This document shows positions 7,232-13,513 of a DNA stretch of 28,862 bases, one piece after another. A program made the translations under genes and the position numbers. This DNA comes from CAZIWW01 sp964543275 (GTDB lineage Bacteria > Patescibacteriota > Minisyncoccia > Moranbacterales > UBA11712): NCBI GenBank assembly GCA_964543275.1, contig CAZIWW010000006.1:1-28862 (forward strand), given 5' to 3'. Position 1 is the stretch's first letter. Every line of letters begins with the position of its first letter. The notes under the pieces are model-generated. The model was given only the letters and a program-made list of their open reading frames with translations. It was not told the origin of the DNA and did not search any database.

Positions 7232-8803
7232 TTAACTTAAAACATCCAGCAAATTCTGTCCGGTCATTTCTTTTGGAACTTCCAGACCCATAGCTTTTAA
7301 AATAGTAGGGGCGACGTCGCTCAAGATTCCGGAAACGGTGTTTCTGGATTGGACGATTTGGGTTTCCGATTTTTGCCGTTGGTTGTCGGGAGTAACATAC
7401 CAAAATGGAACGGGAAAGGTTGAGTGTTCAGTGTCAACTTCGCCGGTTCGCTGGTTAATCATTTCTTCGGCATTACCGTGATCTGCGGTGATGAAAAGGC
7501 GGCCGCCGATTTTCAGGGCTTCCGGAATCAATTTTCCAAGACACCTGTCGACTACTTCAATGGCGGTGATTGCTGCCTTAAGATTGCCGGTGTGGCCAAC
7601 CATATCCGCGTTGGCGTAATTGATAAGCATGAAATCGTATTTTCCTTTTCCTAATTCTTTTATTACTCGTTCTGTAATTTGGAAGGCGCTCATTTCTGGA
7701 GTTTTGTCATAAGTTGATGTGGATTGAGATGGAATCAGTATCCAGTCTTCTTTAGGAAACGGTTCTTCCCGACCGCCGTTGAAAAAATAAGTGACATGGG
7801 CGTATTTTTCCGTCTCGGCAATCCTTAACTGTTGTTTTTCCTGCTTGCTTAGTATTTCTCCCATGCAGTTTTTAATCTCCGCTGGAGGAAAGGCTACTTT
7901 TGCCGGTAAGTTGTCTTCGTACTTTACCATACAAACGAACTCGATGTTTTTTAAATATTTTTTTCTGTTAAATTTCAGCAAAGTTGGAAGAACGAAAGCT
8001 TTAGTTATTTGGCGAGCGCGATCCTCTCTAAAGTTAAAAAAGATTACAGAGTCTCCTTCTAGGATTATGTTAACGTGTTTTTTCTCATCTTCTATAATGG
8101 TCGGTTCCAGAAACTCGTCAGTCACTTTTGCTTGGTAGGATTTCTTAATAGCCTCGATGGGATTTTTTTCTTTTTTTCCTTCGCCTAACGTTAGGAGATT
8201 GTAAGCCTTTTCAGTTCGATCCCAGTTGTCGTTGCGGTCCATAGCAAAATATCGTCCGCAAAGCGAAGCGATTTTCCCGCAGCTAAATTCTTTAAGGCGT
8301 TCCTCTATTTCTCCGACGAATTTTATTCCGCTGGTGGGCGAGGTATCCCTTCCGTCAAGAAAGAGGTGAAGGTAAACTTTTTTAAGCTGACTGCTTTTTG
8401 CCATTTCCAACAAGGCATAGAGATGATCGAGTGAACTGTGAACACTGCCGTTGCTTGCCAGTCCTATAATATGAAGAGCGCTATTATTCTTCTTAACGTT
8501 TTCTACGGCGGCTTTTAGGGCATTATTCTTAAAGAAACTGCCATCCTGGATGGCCAAAGTTATTCGAGGAAGATTTTGATAAATGATTCTCCCGGCTCCC
8601 AAGGTGAGGTGGCCGACTTCGGAATTGCCCACCTCCTCCCAAGGAAGGCCTACGGAAATACCGGAGGCCTGTAGGAGAGTCTGGGGATAATGACGAGACA
8701 ATTTATCTACAGTAGGGGTTTTAGCTTGGGCAACGGCGTTTCCCTCCAGAGATGGATTTTCCCCCCAGCCGTCAAGAATAATAAGCAGGTTTGGCTTTAT
8801 CAT
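7232..8803 (-). CDS. gpmI: 2,3-bisphosphoglycerate-independent phosphoglycerate mutase
   Basis: The enzyme interconverts 3- and 2-phosphoglycerate in glycolysis with two Mn2+ ions and a phosphoserine intermediate. The 523-aa length is typical. Metal and catalytic motifs are present in order: D11 in LDGWGE, the nucleophile S61 in GNSEVGH, DGRDTSP (about 150), the NADMVGH motif at 398-404, TADHGN (439-444) and H460 in EHSTFP. It is the only minus-strand gene between 1 and 20900 and is divergent from rny. On the minus strand a -10-like TATAAT occurs at 8842-8837 with no clear -35. It is the only carbohydrate-metabolism gene in the window. Confidence 0.98.
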   Translation of the reverse strand: MIKPNLLIILDGWGENPSLEGNAVAQAKTPTVDKLSRHYPQTLLQASGISVGLPWEEVGNSEVGHLTLGAGRIIYQNLPRITLAIQDGSFFKNNALKAAVENVKKNNSALHIIGLASNGSVHSSLDHLYALLEMAKSSQLKKVYLHLFLDGRDTSPTSGIKFVGEIEERLKEFSCGKIASLCGRYFAMDRNDNWDRTEKAYNLLTLGEGKKEKNPIEAIKKSYQAKVTDEFLEPTIIEDEKKHVNIILEGDSVIFFNFREDRARQITKAFVLPTLLKFNRKKYLKNIEFVCMVKYEDNLPAKVAFPPAEIKNCMGEILSKQEKQQLRIAETEKYAHVTYFFNGGREEPFPKEDWILIPSQSTSTYDKTPEMSAFQITERVIKELGKGKYDFMLINYANADMVGHTGNLKAAITAIEVVDRCLGKLIPEALKIGGRLFITADHGNAEEMINQRTGEVDTEHSTFPVPFWYVTPDNQRQKSETQIVQSRNTVSGILSDVAPTILKAMGLEVPKEMTGQNLLDVLS

Positions 8804-8936
8804 AGAAACACTAAATCAACTAATACTTACACGAATATTATAACTAAACTTTTTATTTTTCTAGAGCCTCATTGCTTTTACCGAAATCTAAGTGACGCTA
8901 GACCCTACTTGGAATTCTATCATAGATTGGTTGGCT

Positions 8937-8965
8937 TTGACAAAAATAAACAAGTGTTTTAAGAT
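8937..8965 (+). promoter_or_regulatory. Strong sigma-70-like promoter of rny
   Basis: A consensus -35 TTGACA (8937-8942), a 17-nt spacer and the -10 TAAGAT (8960-8965) give a predicted start near 8972, about 135 nt before the rny ATG. The rest of the 303-nt divergent gap 8804-9106 is AT-rich, with no gene that I can support. Confidence 0.7.
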
Positions 8966-9106
8966 GACTGATGTAGGTAATTAGTAAATTAGACAGCTTC
9001 GATTGATAACCTGATTTAAAAATTTAGAATTTAGGACTAAAAATTTAAAGCAGAACGGAACAATAAATGATTTTTAGACGTTATCAACTGAACAGCTTGC
9101 AAAATT

Positions 9107-10639
9107 ATGGAATTGAGTTTCAGCCTTCTTTTAATTGGCATTATTTCTTTAGCCGTTGGCTCGGTATTGGGATACTTTGCCCGCCAGTCGATTGCTAAAA
9201 AGCAGCTTTATACCGCCGAGGGGAAAATAAATAAGATGGTAGAGGACGCGCAGGGTAAAGCGCGGGATGTTTTGTTGGAAGCTAAAAATAGGGCGGTAGA
9301 GATTCTCGAAGAGACTAAAAGACAGGAAAAAGAGCAGCGGGACCAAACCATTCGTTTGCAAAAAAGACTGGAAGGAAGAGAAGAGGCTTTGGATAGAAAA
9401 ATGGACGAGATCGACAAAGAAAAGGATTTATTGGCGCGTCGAGCGGAAGATATCAGAAGAGTTAAAAGAGATATTGAAAACGCCCGCCGGGAGCAAATGA
9501 AAAGGTTGGAAAAGATAGCCGGATTCTCCAAGGAGGAGGCTAAAAAAGTTCTTCTTCAGCTAGCCGAGGAGCAGAATAGGGATTTACTTGCCGGTCAAAT
9601 TAAGAAACTTGAGCAGGAAAATAAAAACGAACTGGAAAAGAGAGCGCGCAGCATTATGGTTTTGGCTATGCAGCGCTATGCCGGGAGCCACGTTGCCGAG
9701 ACTACCGCTTCCACAGTGTCTATTCCATCGGACGAGCTAAAGGGGAGAATAATTGGAAGAGAAGGAAGGAATATTAAAACTCTGGAGAGATTAACTGGAG
9801 TGGAAATTATTGTGGACGATACTCCGGAGGCTATTGTTATTTCCGGCTTTAATGCGGCGCGCCGAGAGGTTGCCCGCATAGCTTTAGAGAAATTAGTGGA
9901 AGACGGTCGTATCCATCCCACCAGAATTGAAGAAGCGGTTAATTTTGCCAAGTCTGAAGTAAACAACAAAATCAAAGAGGCCGGAGAAGCGGCCGCTTAC
10001 GACGTTGGGGTGGCCGGTTTAGATCCAAGACTCATTCAACTTTTAGGAAGGCTGCGTTTTAGAACGAGTTATGGTCAAAACGTTCTTCTTCATTCCATAG
10101 AAGTAGCTCATCTTTCCGGGGCGCTGGCGGCGGAGCTTGGCGCTGACGTAAGTTTAGCTAAAAAAGCGGGACTTCTCCATGACATAGGAAAGGCTGTTGA
10201 TCACGAGATGGAAGGAACTCACGTTGAAATAGGAATTAACATCCTTAAGAAGTTTGGATTAGGCAAAGATGTTATTGACGCGATGAAGTCTCATCACGAG
10301 GACTATCCGTTCGAAAGCGATGAAGCGATGATTGTAGCGGCCGCTGACGCTCTGTCGGCTTCTCGACCGGGAGCTAGAAAAGACACGCTGGAGGATTATT
10401 TGAAACGACTTGGGGATTTAGAGAATATTGCCAATTCGTTTTCGGAGGTGGAAAAATCTTACGCTATTCAAGCCGGTCGCGAGATTAGGGTTTTTGTCAA
10501 GCCGGACAAAATAGACGATTTGGGATCTATTAAGTTGGCCAGAAGCATTGCTGATAAAATAGAGCAGGAGCTTAAATACCCGGGAGAAATAAAAGTGAAC
10601 GTTTTGCGGGAAACAAGAGCGATGGAAGTAGCGCGATAA
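9107..10639 (+). CDS. rny: Ribonuclease Y
   Basis: RNase Y is a membrane-anchored endoribonuclease that starts mRNA decay in bacteria lacking RNase E. The 510-aa protein has all family parts: an N-terminal membrane helix (about residues 5-24), a long charged coiled coil (about 35-185), a KH RNA-binding domain with the GREG loop in GRIIGREGRNIK (213-224), and an HD metal-dependent domain with LLHS (327-330) and the HD pair H358-D359 in LLHDIGK. No gaps or extensions are evident. A strong promoter lies 140 nt upstream. A long AT-rich hairpin repeat follows before hup. NrnA could degrade its small products (inference). Confidence 0.98.
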   Translation: MELSFSLLLIGIISLAVGSVLGYFARQSIAKKQLYTAEGKINKMVEDAQGKARDVLLEAKNRAVEILEETKRQEKEQRDQTIRLQKRLEGREEALDRKMDEIDKEKDLLARRAEDIRRVKRDIENARREQMKRLEKIAGFSKEEAKKVLLQLAEEQNRDLLAGQIKKLEQENKNELEKRARSIMVLAMQRYAGSHVAETTASTVSIPSDELKGRIIGREGRNIKTLERLTGVEIIVDDTPEAIVISGFNAARREVARIALEKLVEDGRIHPTRIEEAVNFAKSEVNNKIKEAGEAAAYDVGVAGLDPRLIQLLGRLRFRTSYGQNVLLHSIEVAHLSGALAAELGADVSLAKKAGLLHDIGKAVDHEMEGTHVEIGINILKKFGLGKDVIDAMKSHHEDYPFESDEAMIVAAADALSASRPGARKDTLEDYLKRLGDLENIANSFSEVEKSYAIQAGREIRVFVKPDKIDDLGSIKLARSIADKIEQELKYPGEIKVNVLRETRAMEVAR

Positions 10640-10640
10640 T

Positions 10641-10726
10641 CACATAGCACATAGTATATAGCATGGAGCAATTTTTGTTCTATGTTCTATGTTCTATGTT
10701 ATGTGCTCTATGCCTCATGCTCCATG
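10641..10726. repeat. Inverted repeat with heptad-like CTATGTT units, copy 1
   Basis: The left side carries CACATAGCACATAG-like units and the right side carries repeated TTCTATG units, giving an imperfect long hairpin. A 43-nt core (10665-10707) matches copy 2 at 13341-13383 with two mismatches by eye. It lies between rny and the hup promoter. Confidence 0.8.
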
Positions 10727-10734
10727 AATTAAAA

Positions 10735-10764
10735 TTGGCTTATATCCAACAAAAATAGTAGAAT
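10735..10764 (+). promoter_or_regulatory. Probable hup promoter
   Basis: The -35 TTGGCT (10735-10740), an 18-nt spacer and the -10 TAGAAT (10759-10764) predict a start near 10771 and a leader of about 38 nt. Confidence 0.5.
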
Positions 10765-10793
10765 AGAAGCGAGTTAACTAAAATAACATCTAG

Positions 10794-10799
10794 AAGGAG
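10794..10799 (+). promoter_or_regulatory. Canonical Shine-Dalgarno of hup
   Basis: AAGGAG sits 9 nt before the hup ATG. Such a strong site is unusual here: mgtE, infB, rbfA, nrnA and the glycosylase gene show none. It fits high expression of HU. Confidence 0.75.
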
Positions 10800-10808
10800 A
10801 GGTGAATT

Positions 10809-11141
10809 ATGCACGCGGATATAAATAAAGATGAGTTGGTTGATATGATTGCCAATAAGACCGATTATACCAAGAAGGACATTGAGTTAATTGTTGATAG
10901 CATAGTTGATACAATTATCGATGCTCTTCACGAGGATAAAAAGGTAACTCTGGCCGGCTTTGGAACTTTCCAGGTGAGCCACCGCGCCGCTCGTGAAGGA
11001 ATTAATCCTCAAACCAAGGAAAGGATTACAATCCAGGCTGTTTCCACGCCTAAGTTTAAGGCGGGCAAGAGGTTAAAAGAAGCTGTGAGATCTTTGCGGA
11101 AAGCTGACGCGGCTGGTGCTTCCAGAGATTCAGATGTTTGA
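10809..11141 (+). CDS. hup: HU family nucleoid DNA-binding protein
   Basis: HU is a dimeric, sequence-tolerant DNA-bending protein of the nucleoid. The 110-aa product has the N-terminal helical dimer region (about residues 5-45), the GFGTF turn (about 50-54) and the DNA-binding beta arm with HRAAREGINPQTKERI, including the Pro that intercalates at DNA kinks. A basic C-terminal helix KFKAGKRLKEAV follows. The last 18 residues or so form a polar extension beyond the usual 90-aa HU. The gene has its own promoter and a canonical Shine-Dalgarno site. IHF-type use is less likely because one general paralogue is visible. Confidence 0.95.
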   Translation: MHADINKDELVDMIANKTDYTKKDIELIVDSIVDTIIDALHEDKKVTLAGFGTFQVSHRAAREGINPQTKERITIQAVSTPKFKAGKRLKEAVRSLRKADAAGASRDSDV

Positions 11142-11210
11142 CGGTCTTTACGTTCCATGTTTCTGCGCGACACTTATTATTTTAAAGTATCTGTTAGTTT
11201 GGCAGAACGA

Positions 11211-11240
11211 GCCCCGCTGGTTCGGCGGGGTTGTCGTTTG
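11211..11240 (+). terminator. Possible terminator of hup
   Basis: A GC stem 11212-11217/11225-11230 (6 bp, 7-nt loop) is followed by TTGTCGTTTG, a weak T-rich tail. It lies 70 nt after hup and before the tRNA-Pro locus. Confidence 0.4.
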
Positions 11241-11318
11241 CTAAAGTCTTTACTTTTTAATAAAATGATAAGACAAAATCAGGGCTAGAGTAATACAGCG
11301 GCGGCGCGCATGCTTTGC

Positions 11319-11433
11319 CTGTCCGCCAATTGCCTGCGCCGGAGCGTAGTGTAGTGGCAGCACGAGTGCTTTGGGAGCATTTAGTCCGAGTTCGAATCTC
11401 GGCGCTCCGAAGACTTGAGGCGTTGGCGGGCGG
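11319..11433. repeat. Inverted repeat enclosing tRNA-Pro
   Basis: Bases 11319-11334 pair with 11419-11433 over about 15 bp, including three G-U pairs and one bulged T. The helix begins directly at the anticodon loop of the Ala-like host and encloses the complete tRNA-Pro. Confidence 0.7.
11340..11410 (+). tRNA. tRNA-Pro (UGG)
   Basis: Acceptor 11340-11346/11403-11409 pairs 7/7 and starts with C1-G72, the unusual pair typical of bacterial tRNA-Pro; the discriminator is A11410. Anticodon stem 11365-11369/11377-11381 holds loop TTTGGGA, anticodon TGG at 11372-11374. T arm 11386-11390/11398-11402 is perfect with loop TTCGAAT. CCA is not encoded. It looks fully functional. Confidence 0.95.
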
Positions 11434-11528
11434 GGAGCATGTAATCTCAGTTTGAATTTGGGTATCCCAAATCGGAAAATTTGCGGGGTGACAATTCCCG
11501 GTATTCCAATCAAAGTTAAATAAACGCT

Positions 11529-11894
11529 ATGCCGAAGATAATTGTAGTAAGTGAAAAAGTTTCTCAAGATCAACTAAAAAAACAGTTGTTTTGGTTCAAG
11601 ACTATGGTTAAATTTGTGGTGGATGTTGAAAGAAATGTTTTAGCCTTGGGAGGCGAGCTTCATGCTGACGCCGAGGCGCTTCTTTTGGAAAAAGGATCTC
11701 GGCAGGAAGATCTATGGGGAGCTAATTTCTATCCTTTTAAGTCAGCCAAGGATAGGATTGAATACACTTCTCTCATTAATATACGTCCGTCAGCGGGAAA
11801 TAATTCTATGGAAATAAGAGATGAAAAAATTAGGGAAAGAGTGAGGGCATTGGCGGAAAAATTGATTTTGGAGCGCAATGAGCAAATGGCATAA
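11529..11894 (+). CDS. DUF5674 family protein
   Basis: The 121-aa protein matches the DUF5674 pattern: a central LALGGELHADAEALLLEKG (about residues 38-56), then QEDLWGANFYPF and SLINIRPSAGNNSMEIRD (about 80-97). It is soluble, with no signal or membrane segment. The function of the family is unknown. Its stop overlaps the start of the next gene by 17 nt, so the two are translationally coupled. The ATG at 11529 follows the tRNA-Pro locus by about 118 nt without a clear promoter or Shine-Dalgarno site. Confidence 0.85.
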   Translation: MPKIIVVSEKVSQDQLKKQLFWFKTMVKFVVDVERNVLALGGELHADAEALLLEKGSRQEDLWGANFYPFKSAKDRIEYTSLINIRPSAGNNSMEIRDEKIRERVRALAEKLILERNEQMA

Positions 11895-12189
11895 AAATTT
11901 GGATATTGATAAATGGAGTCGATTCGCTTGGCGGGAACAGATGTTAATGGTTGGTAACGAGATAAACCGAGCCAAGAATATGCTAGCAGCTGATGATGTC
12001 GCCGAAGCTAGAACCTGTCATGAGCGAGCGCTGGAGTTAGTTGATATATCCTTGCAGGATAAAAAATGGCGCCGTCGTCTTCGGGCGCTGACTAGGTTAA
12101 GAATGCTCATAGCTCAAAATTATTTGCGGCCGGAAAGCGAATCGGAGCTGTTTAAGCTATCGGATATCGATTTTCTAAGTATATTCTGA
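11878..12189 (+). CDS. Conserved hypothetical protein coupled to DUF5674
   Basis: The 103-aa protein is predicted all-helical, rich in Trp, Arg and Leu (KWHKNLDIDKW at residues 3-13; ARTCHERALELVD near 44-56; KKWRRRLRALTRLR near 62-75). The middle resembles a small TPR-like helical hairpin, but I cannot name a family. The start codon lies inside the end of the DUF5674 gene in another frame, a common sign of proteins that act together. The last residues are hydrophobic and acidic (LSDIDFLSIF). Confidence 0.75.
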   Translation: MSKWHKNLDIDKWSRFAWREQMLMVGNEINRAKNMLAADDVAEARTCHERALELVDISLQDKKWRRRLRALTRLRMLIAQNYLRPESESELFKLSDIDFLSIF

Positions 12190-12214
12190 CAGCTTTAAGC
12201 GAGGAGTTGAAATT

Positions 12215-12376
12215 ATGAAAAATTACGCTAAGGTTGGCGGCAAAAATGGAAAGCCAGCCTATCGAACGCCATCGACTTTTATATCTCGGCAAAGGATTGG
12301 CAAGCAGCGATTAAAAAAGACGGACAAATGTTTTTTCCAGGGAAAGCGCGCTAAGATTAAGATAGAGGAAAGCTAA
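12215..12376 (+). CDS. Small basic hypothetical protein (53 aa)
   Basis: This open frame encodes a strongly basic peptide (many Lys/Arg, one Cys, motif SRQRIGKQRLKKTDK). A good Shine-Dalgarno site, GAGGAG at 12201-12206, lies 8 nt before the ATG. It begins 25 nt after the upstream gene, in the same direction. The composition suggests nucleic-acid binding, which is only an inference. I do not recognise a family. Confidence 0.6.
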   Translation: MKNYAKVGGKNGKPAYRTPSTFISRQRIGKQRLKKTDKCFFQGKRAKIKIEES

Positions 12377-12477
12377 AATTCGTTATAGATGCTGCAATCG
12401 TTCAAACAAATTCATGAACTTGCTCGCAAATTAGCTTATTATTTCTCCGATATGTAATTAATAAGTAATTCTAAATT

Positions 12478-12627
12478 ATGAGTTTGTGGGAATCTATAAA
12501 AAGACTGTTTGGCAGATCTTTGGAGGATCAATACGGCCCTGACGCGGAAAACGAAAGTGTTGAAAGTGTTGAATTGGATCAGTCATCGTCTGCCGGTGAC
12601 GCAGACAGCGATGTTGATGCGGATTGA
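12478..12627 (+). CDS. Small acidic hypothetical protein (49 aa)
   Basis: The frame encodes an amphipathic N-terminus (MSLWESIKRLFG) followed by a very acidic Ser/Asp/Glu-rich tail ending in SDVDAD. It is the last coding unit before the terminator at 12666, which supports its being the end of the transcript. No Shine-Dalgarno site is obvious (AATTCTAAATT precedes the ATG). Acidic against the basic product upstream, it could be a partner of it, but this is speculation. Confidence 0.5.
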   Translation: MSLWESIKRLFGRSLEDQYGPDAENESVESVELDQSSSAGDADSDVDAD

Positions 12628-12665
12628 TAAAAGTAGAAATCGGATCAGGTTTGTAAGAGATGCTT

Positions 12666-12718
12666 AAAATTTCCCAGTCTTGCTTTCTGGGAAATTTTCT
12701 TATAAGATTTTTTTAGTT
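12666..12718 (+). terminator. Strong intrinsic terminator
   Basis: A perfect 12-bp stem (12666-12677/12687-12698) with a 9-nt loop is followed by a T-rich stretch that ends in a T7-containing run at about 12708-12714. It closes the DUF5674/small-protein operon before the tRNA-Gly complex. Confidence 0.85.
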
Positions 12719-12824
12719 GGGTTGATAAGCTAGCGGGTGTCGTATAGTGGTTATTATATTAGTCTTCCAAGCTGAAGATGCCGGCCTGTCCCGCACCATT
12801 TCATCTGGAAAATTTATTTCAAGC

Positions 12825-12997
12825 GCGGGCGTGGCTCGATGAAAGAACGCTTGTTTTCCCAGCCTGCCATAGCGCGGAATTAGTATAATGGTAGTACGGC
12901 TCCCTTCCAAGGAGTAGGCGCCAGTTCGATTCTGGTATTCCGCTCATTCGCGGAGAGCATCAAGCAAAATACGCGAGTTTGATTCTTGTCGCCCGCT
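12825..12997 (+). pseudogene. Degenerate tRNA-Gly(CCC)-like sequence split in the anticodon loop
   Basis: Acceptor strands GCGGGCG (12825-12831) and CGCCCGC (12990-12996) pair 7/7 across the insertion. The 5' part ends near C12860 after CTTG(T) and TTTCCC. The 3' part begins near 12962 with AAGCAA, completing the anticodon stem (CTTG 12850-12853 with CAAG 12961-12964). T arm 12973-12977/12985-12989 has loop TTTGATT, with T in place of C56. The D loop has lost its GG, and one extra T lies in the anticodon loop. CCA is not encoded (TTAA follows). It is probably nonfunctional, and contains a complete tRNA-Gly(UCC). Confidence 0.6.
12874..12944 (+). tRNA. tRNA-Gly (UCC), innermost
   Basis: Acceptor GCGGAAT (12874-12880) pairs 7/7 with ATTCCGC (12937-12943); the discriminator is T12944. 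Anticodon stem 12899-12903/12911-12915 encloses CTTCCAA, anticodon TCC at 12906-12908. T arm 12920-12924/12932-12936 has the normal loop TTCGATT. The D loop retains GG. All elements of a working tRNA are present. Confidence 0.95.
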
Positions 12998-13056
12998 TAA
13001 TCAGAAATGGTGCGTGGTGGAATTCCGGTCACCCGCTCCACGACAAAACTTTTATT

Positions 13057-13323
13057 ATGATTTTCAAACTGCAAATAGAAAAAGATGCTACAAGATTAAA
13101 TCTGGTTAGCGGGAATAGAACCGTTGATACTTTAAAATGGCAGGAGAATAATAATCTCTCTCGAGTTTTACTTGAGAGAATTGACCGGACGCTGAAAAAG
13201 AACGAGGTAAGCCTTGACAAAATTTGTGGATATAAGATAATGGGTAAAGTGCCGAAAAATTATACTTCCTATCGAATTGCCAAGATTACTTTCGAAAGTC
13301 TGATGTGGGCGCGAAGTACATAG
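13057..13323 (+). CDS. Short TsaB-like protein (N-terminal ASKHA half only)
   Basis: The 88-aa product resembles the N-terminal half of TsaB (YeaZ), the non-catalytic partner of TsaD in making t6A37 on tRNAs that read ANN codons. It shows the opening strand IFKLQIEKDATRLNL, the helix LLERIDRTLKKNEVSLDKI and a GKVPKNYTSYRIAKIT segment where TsaB has its VNGPGSFTGLRIG-like loop. The nucleotide-loop glycines are replaced, and the C-terminal half of a normal TsaB is absent. I start at the ATG at 13057; longer in-frame starts would run back into tRNA sequence. The assignment is by pattern only. Confidence 0.5.
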   Translation: MIFKLQIEKDATRLNLVSGNRTVDTLKWQENNNLSRVLLERIDRTLKKNEVSLDKICGYKIMGKVPKNYTSYRIAKITFESLMWARST

Positions 13324-13400
13324 CGCATAGCATGGAGTATGGAGCAATTTTTGTTTTATGTTCCATGTTCTATGTTATGTGCTGTGTGCTGTGTGTTGCG
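13318..13400. repeat. Inverted repeat with heptad-like units, copy 2
   Basis: The core 13341-13383 matches 10665-10707 at 41 of 43 positions by eye. The left arm carries CATAG units, the right arm ATGTTCTATG units that drift into GCTGTGT repeats. It begins inside the last codons of the TsaB-like gene, so the repeat may form that gene's 3' end. Confidence 0.8.
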
Positions 13401-13411
13401 TGACGCGAGCC

Positions 13412-13440
13412 TTGCAAAACAAAATTCTTCGTGATAGTAT
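13412..13440 (+). promoter_or_regulatory. rpoBC promoter
   Basis: The -35 TTGCAA (13412-13417), a 17-nt spacer and the -10 TAGTAT (13435-13440) predict a start near 13447. The leader would be about 125 nt. Confidence 0.6.
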
Positions 13441-13513
13441 TGCTATTACAAAACTTACATAAGGGGACTTGGATAAATACTCAAGTTGGTCTAATTAAAT
13501 ACTTTTTATAAAA

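Larger units (their letters stand above)
11281..11470 (+). pseudogene. Degenerate tRNA-Ala(UGC)-like sequence split by a tRNA-Pro insertion
   Basis: The 5' half runs from about 11281 to 11318. It ends in an Ala-type anticodon stem CATGC (11309-11313) and TTTGC with anticodon TGC at 11316-11318. The 3' half starts at A11436 with the exact stem partner GCATG (11437-11441), a 4-nt variable region, a T arm 11446-11450/11458-11462 with loop TTTGAAT, and an acceptor-like TATCCCA (11463-11469). The candidate acceptor partner AGGGCTA (11281-11287) pairs at 5 of 7 positions. The D arm is degraded and T-loop C56 is T, so the host is probably not a working tRNA. The break matches the anticodon-loop position used by tRNA introns (36/37 or 37/38). 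Confidence 0.55.
12733..13040 (+). tRNA. tRNA-Gly(UCC) interrupted in the T-loop by a 236-nt insertion
   Basis: The 5' part (12733-12784) has acceptor GCGGGTG, a D arm with the usual GG, anticodon stem 12759-12763/12771-12775 around CTTCCAA (anticodon TCC at 12766-12768) and the T-stem strand GCCGG (12780-12784). The 3' part (13021-13040) supplies the T-stem partner CCGGT (13025-13029), acceptor CACCCGC (13030-13036, 7/7 pairing), discriminator T and an encoded CCA. All stems are intact across the gap, unlike ordinary decay. The T-loop residues TTC (54-56) are missing at the junction, so simple excision would not restore a normal T-loop. The insertion is closed by a helix: 12792-12801 pairs perfectly with 13005-13014. 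Confidence 0.6.

Noticed and set aside
11471..11515. Second tRNA 3'-end remnant (CCCGGTATTCC segment)
   Set aside because: The possible T arm is too distorted, and no matching 5' half was found.
11250..11573. 107-aa minus-strand open frame over tRNA-Pro
   Set aside because: It is antisense to a clear tRNA and to the start of the DUF5674 gene, and shows no family features.
12389..12457. 22-codon open frame between the two small genes
   Set aside because: It is very short, with no Shine-Dalgarno site or recognisable motif; cannot be supported.
12713..12910. 65-aa minus-strand open frame over the tRNA-Gly complex
   Set aside because: It lies on the antisense strand of paired tRNA elements and has no protein-like features.
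12733..13040. Nested tRNA-Gly as a simple tandem tRNA array
   Set aside because: The 5' halves come in the order outer, middle, inner and the 3' halves in the reverse order, with matching acceptor pairs, so the arrangement is concentric.
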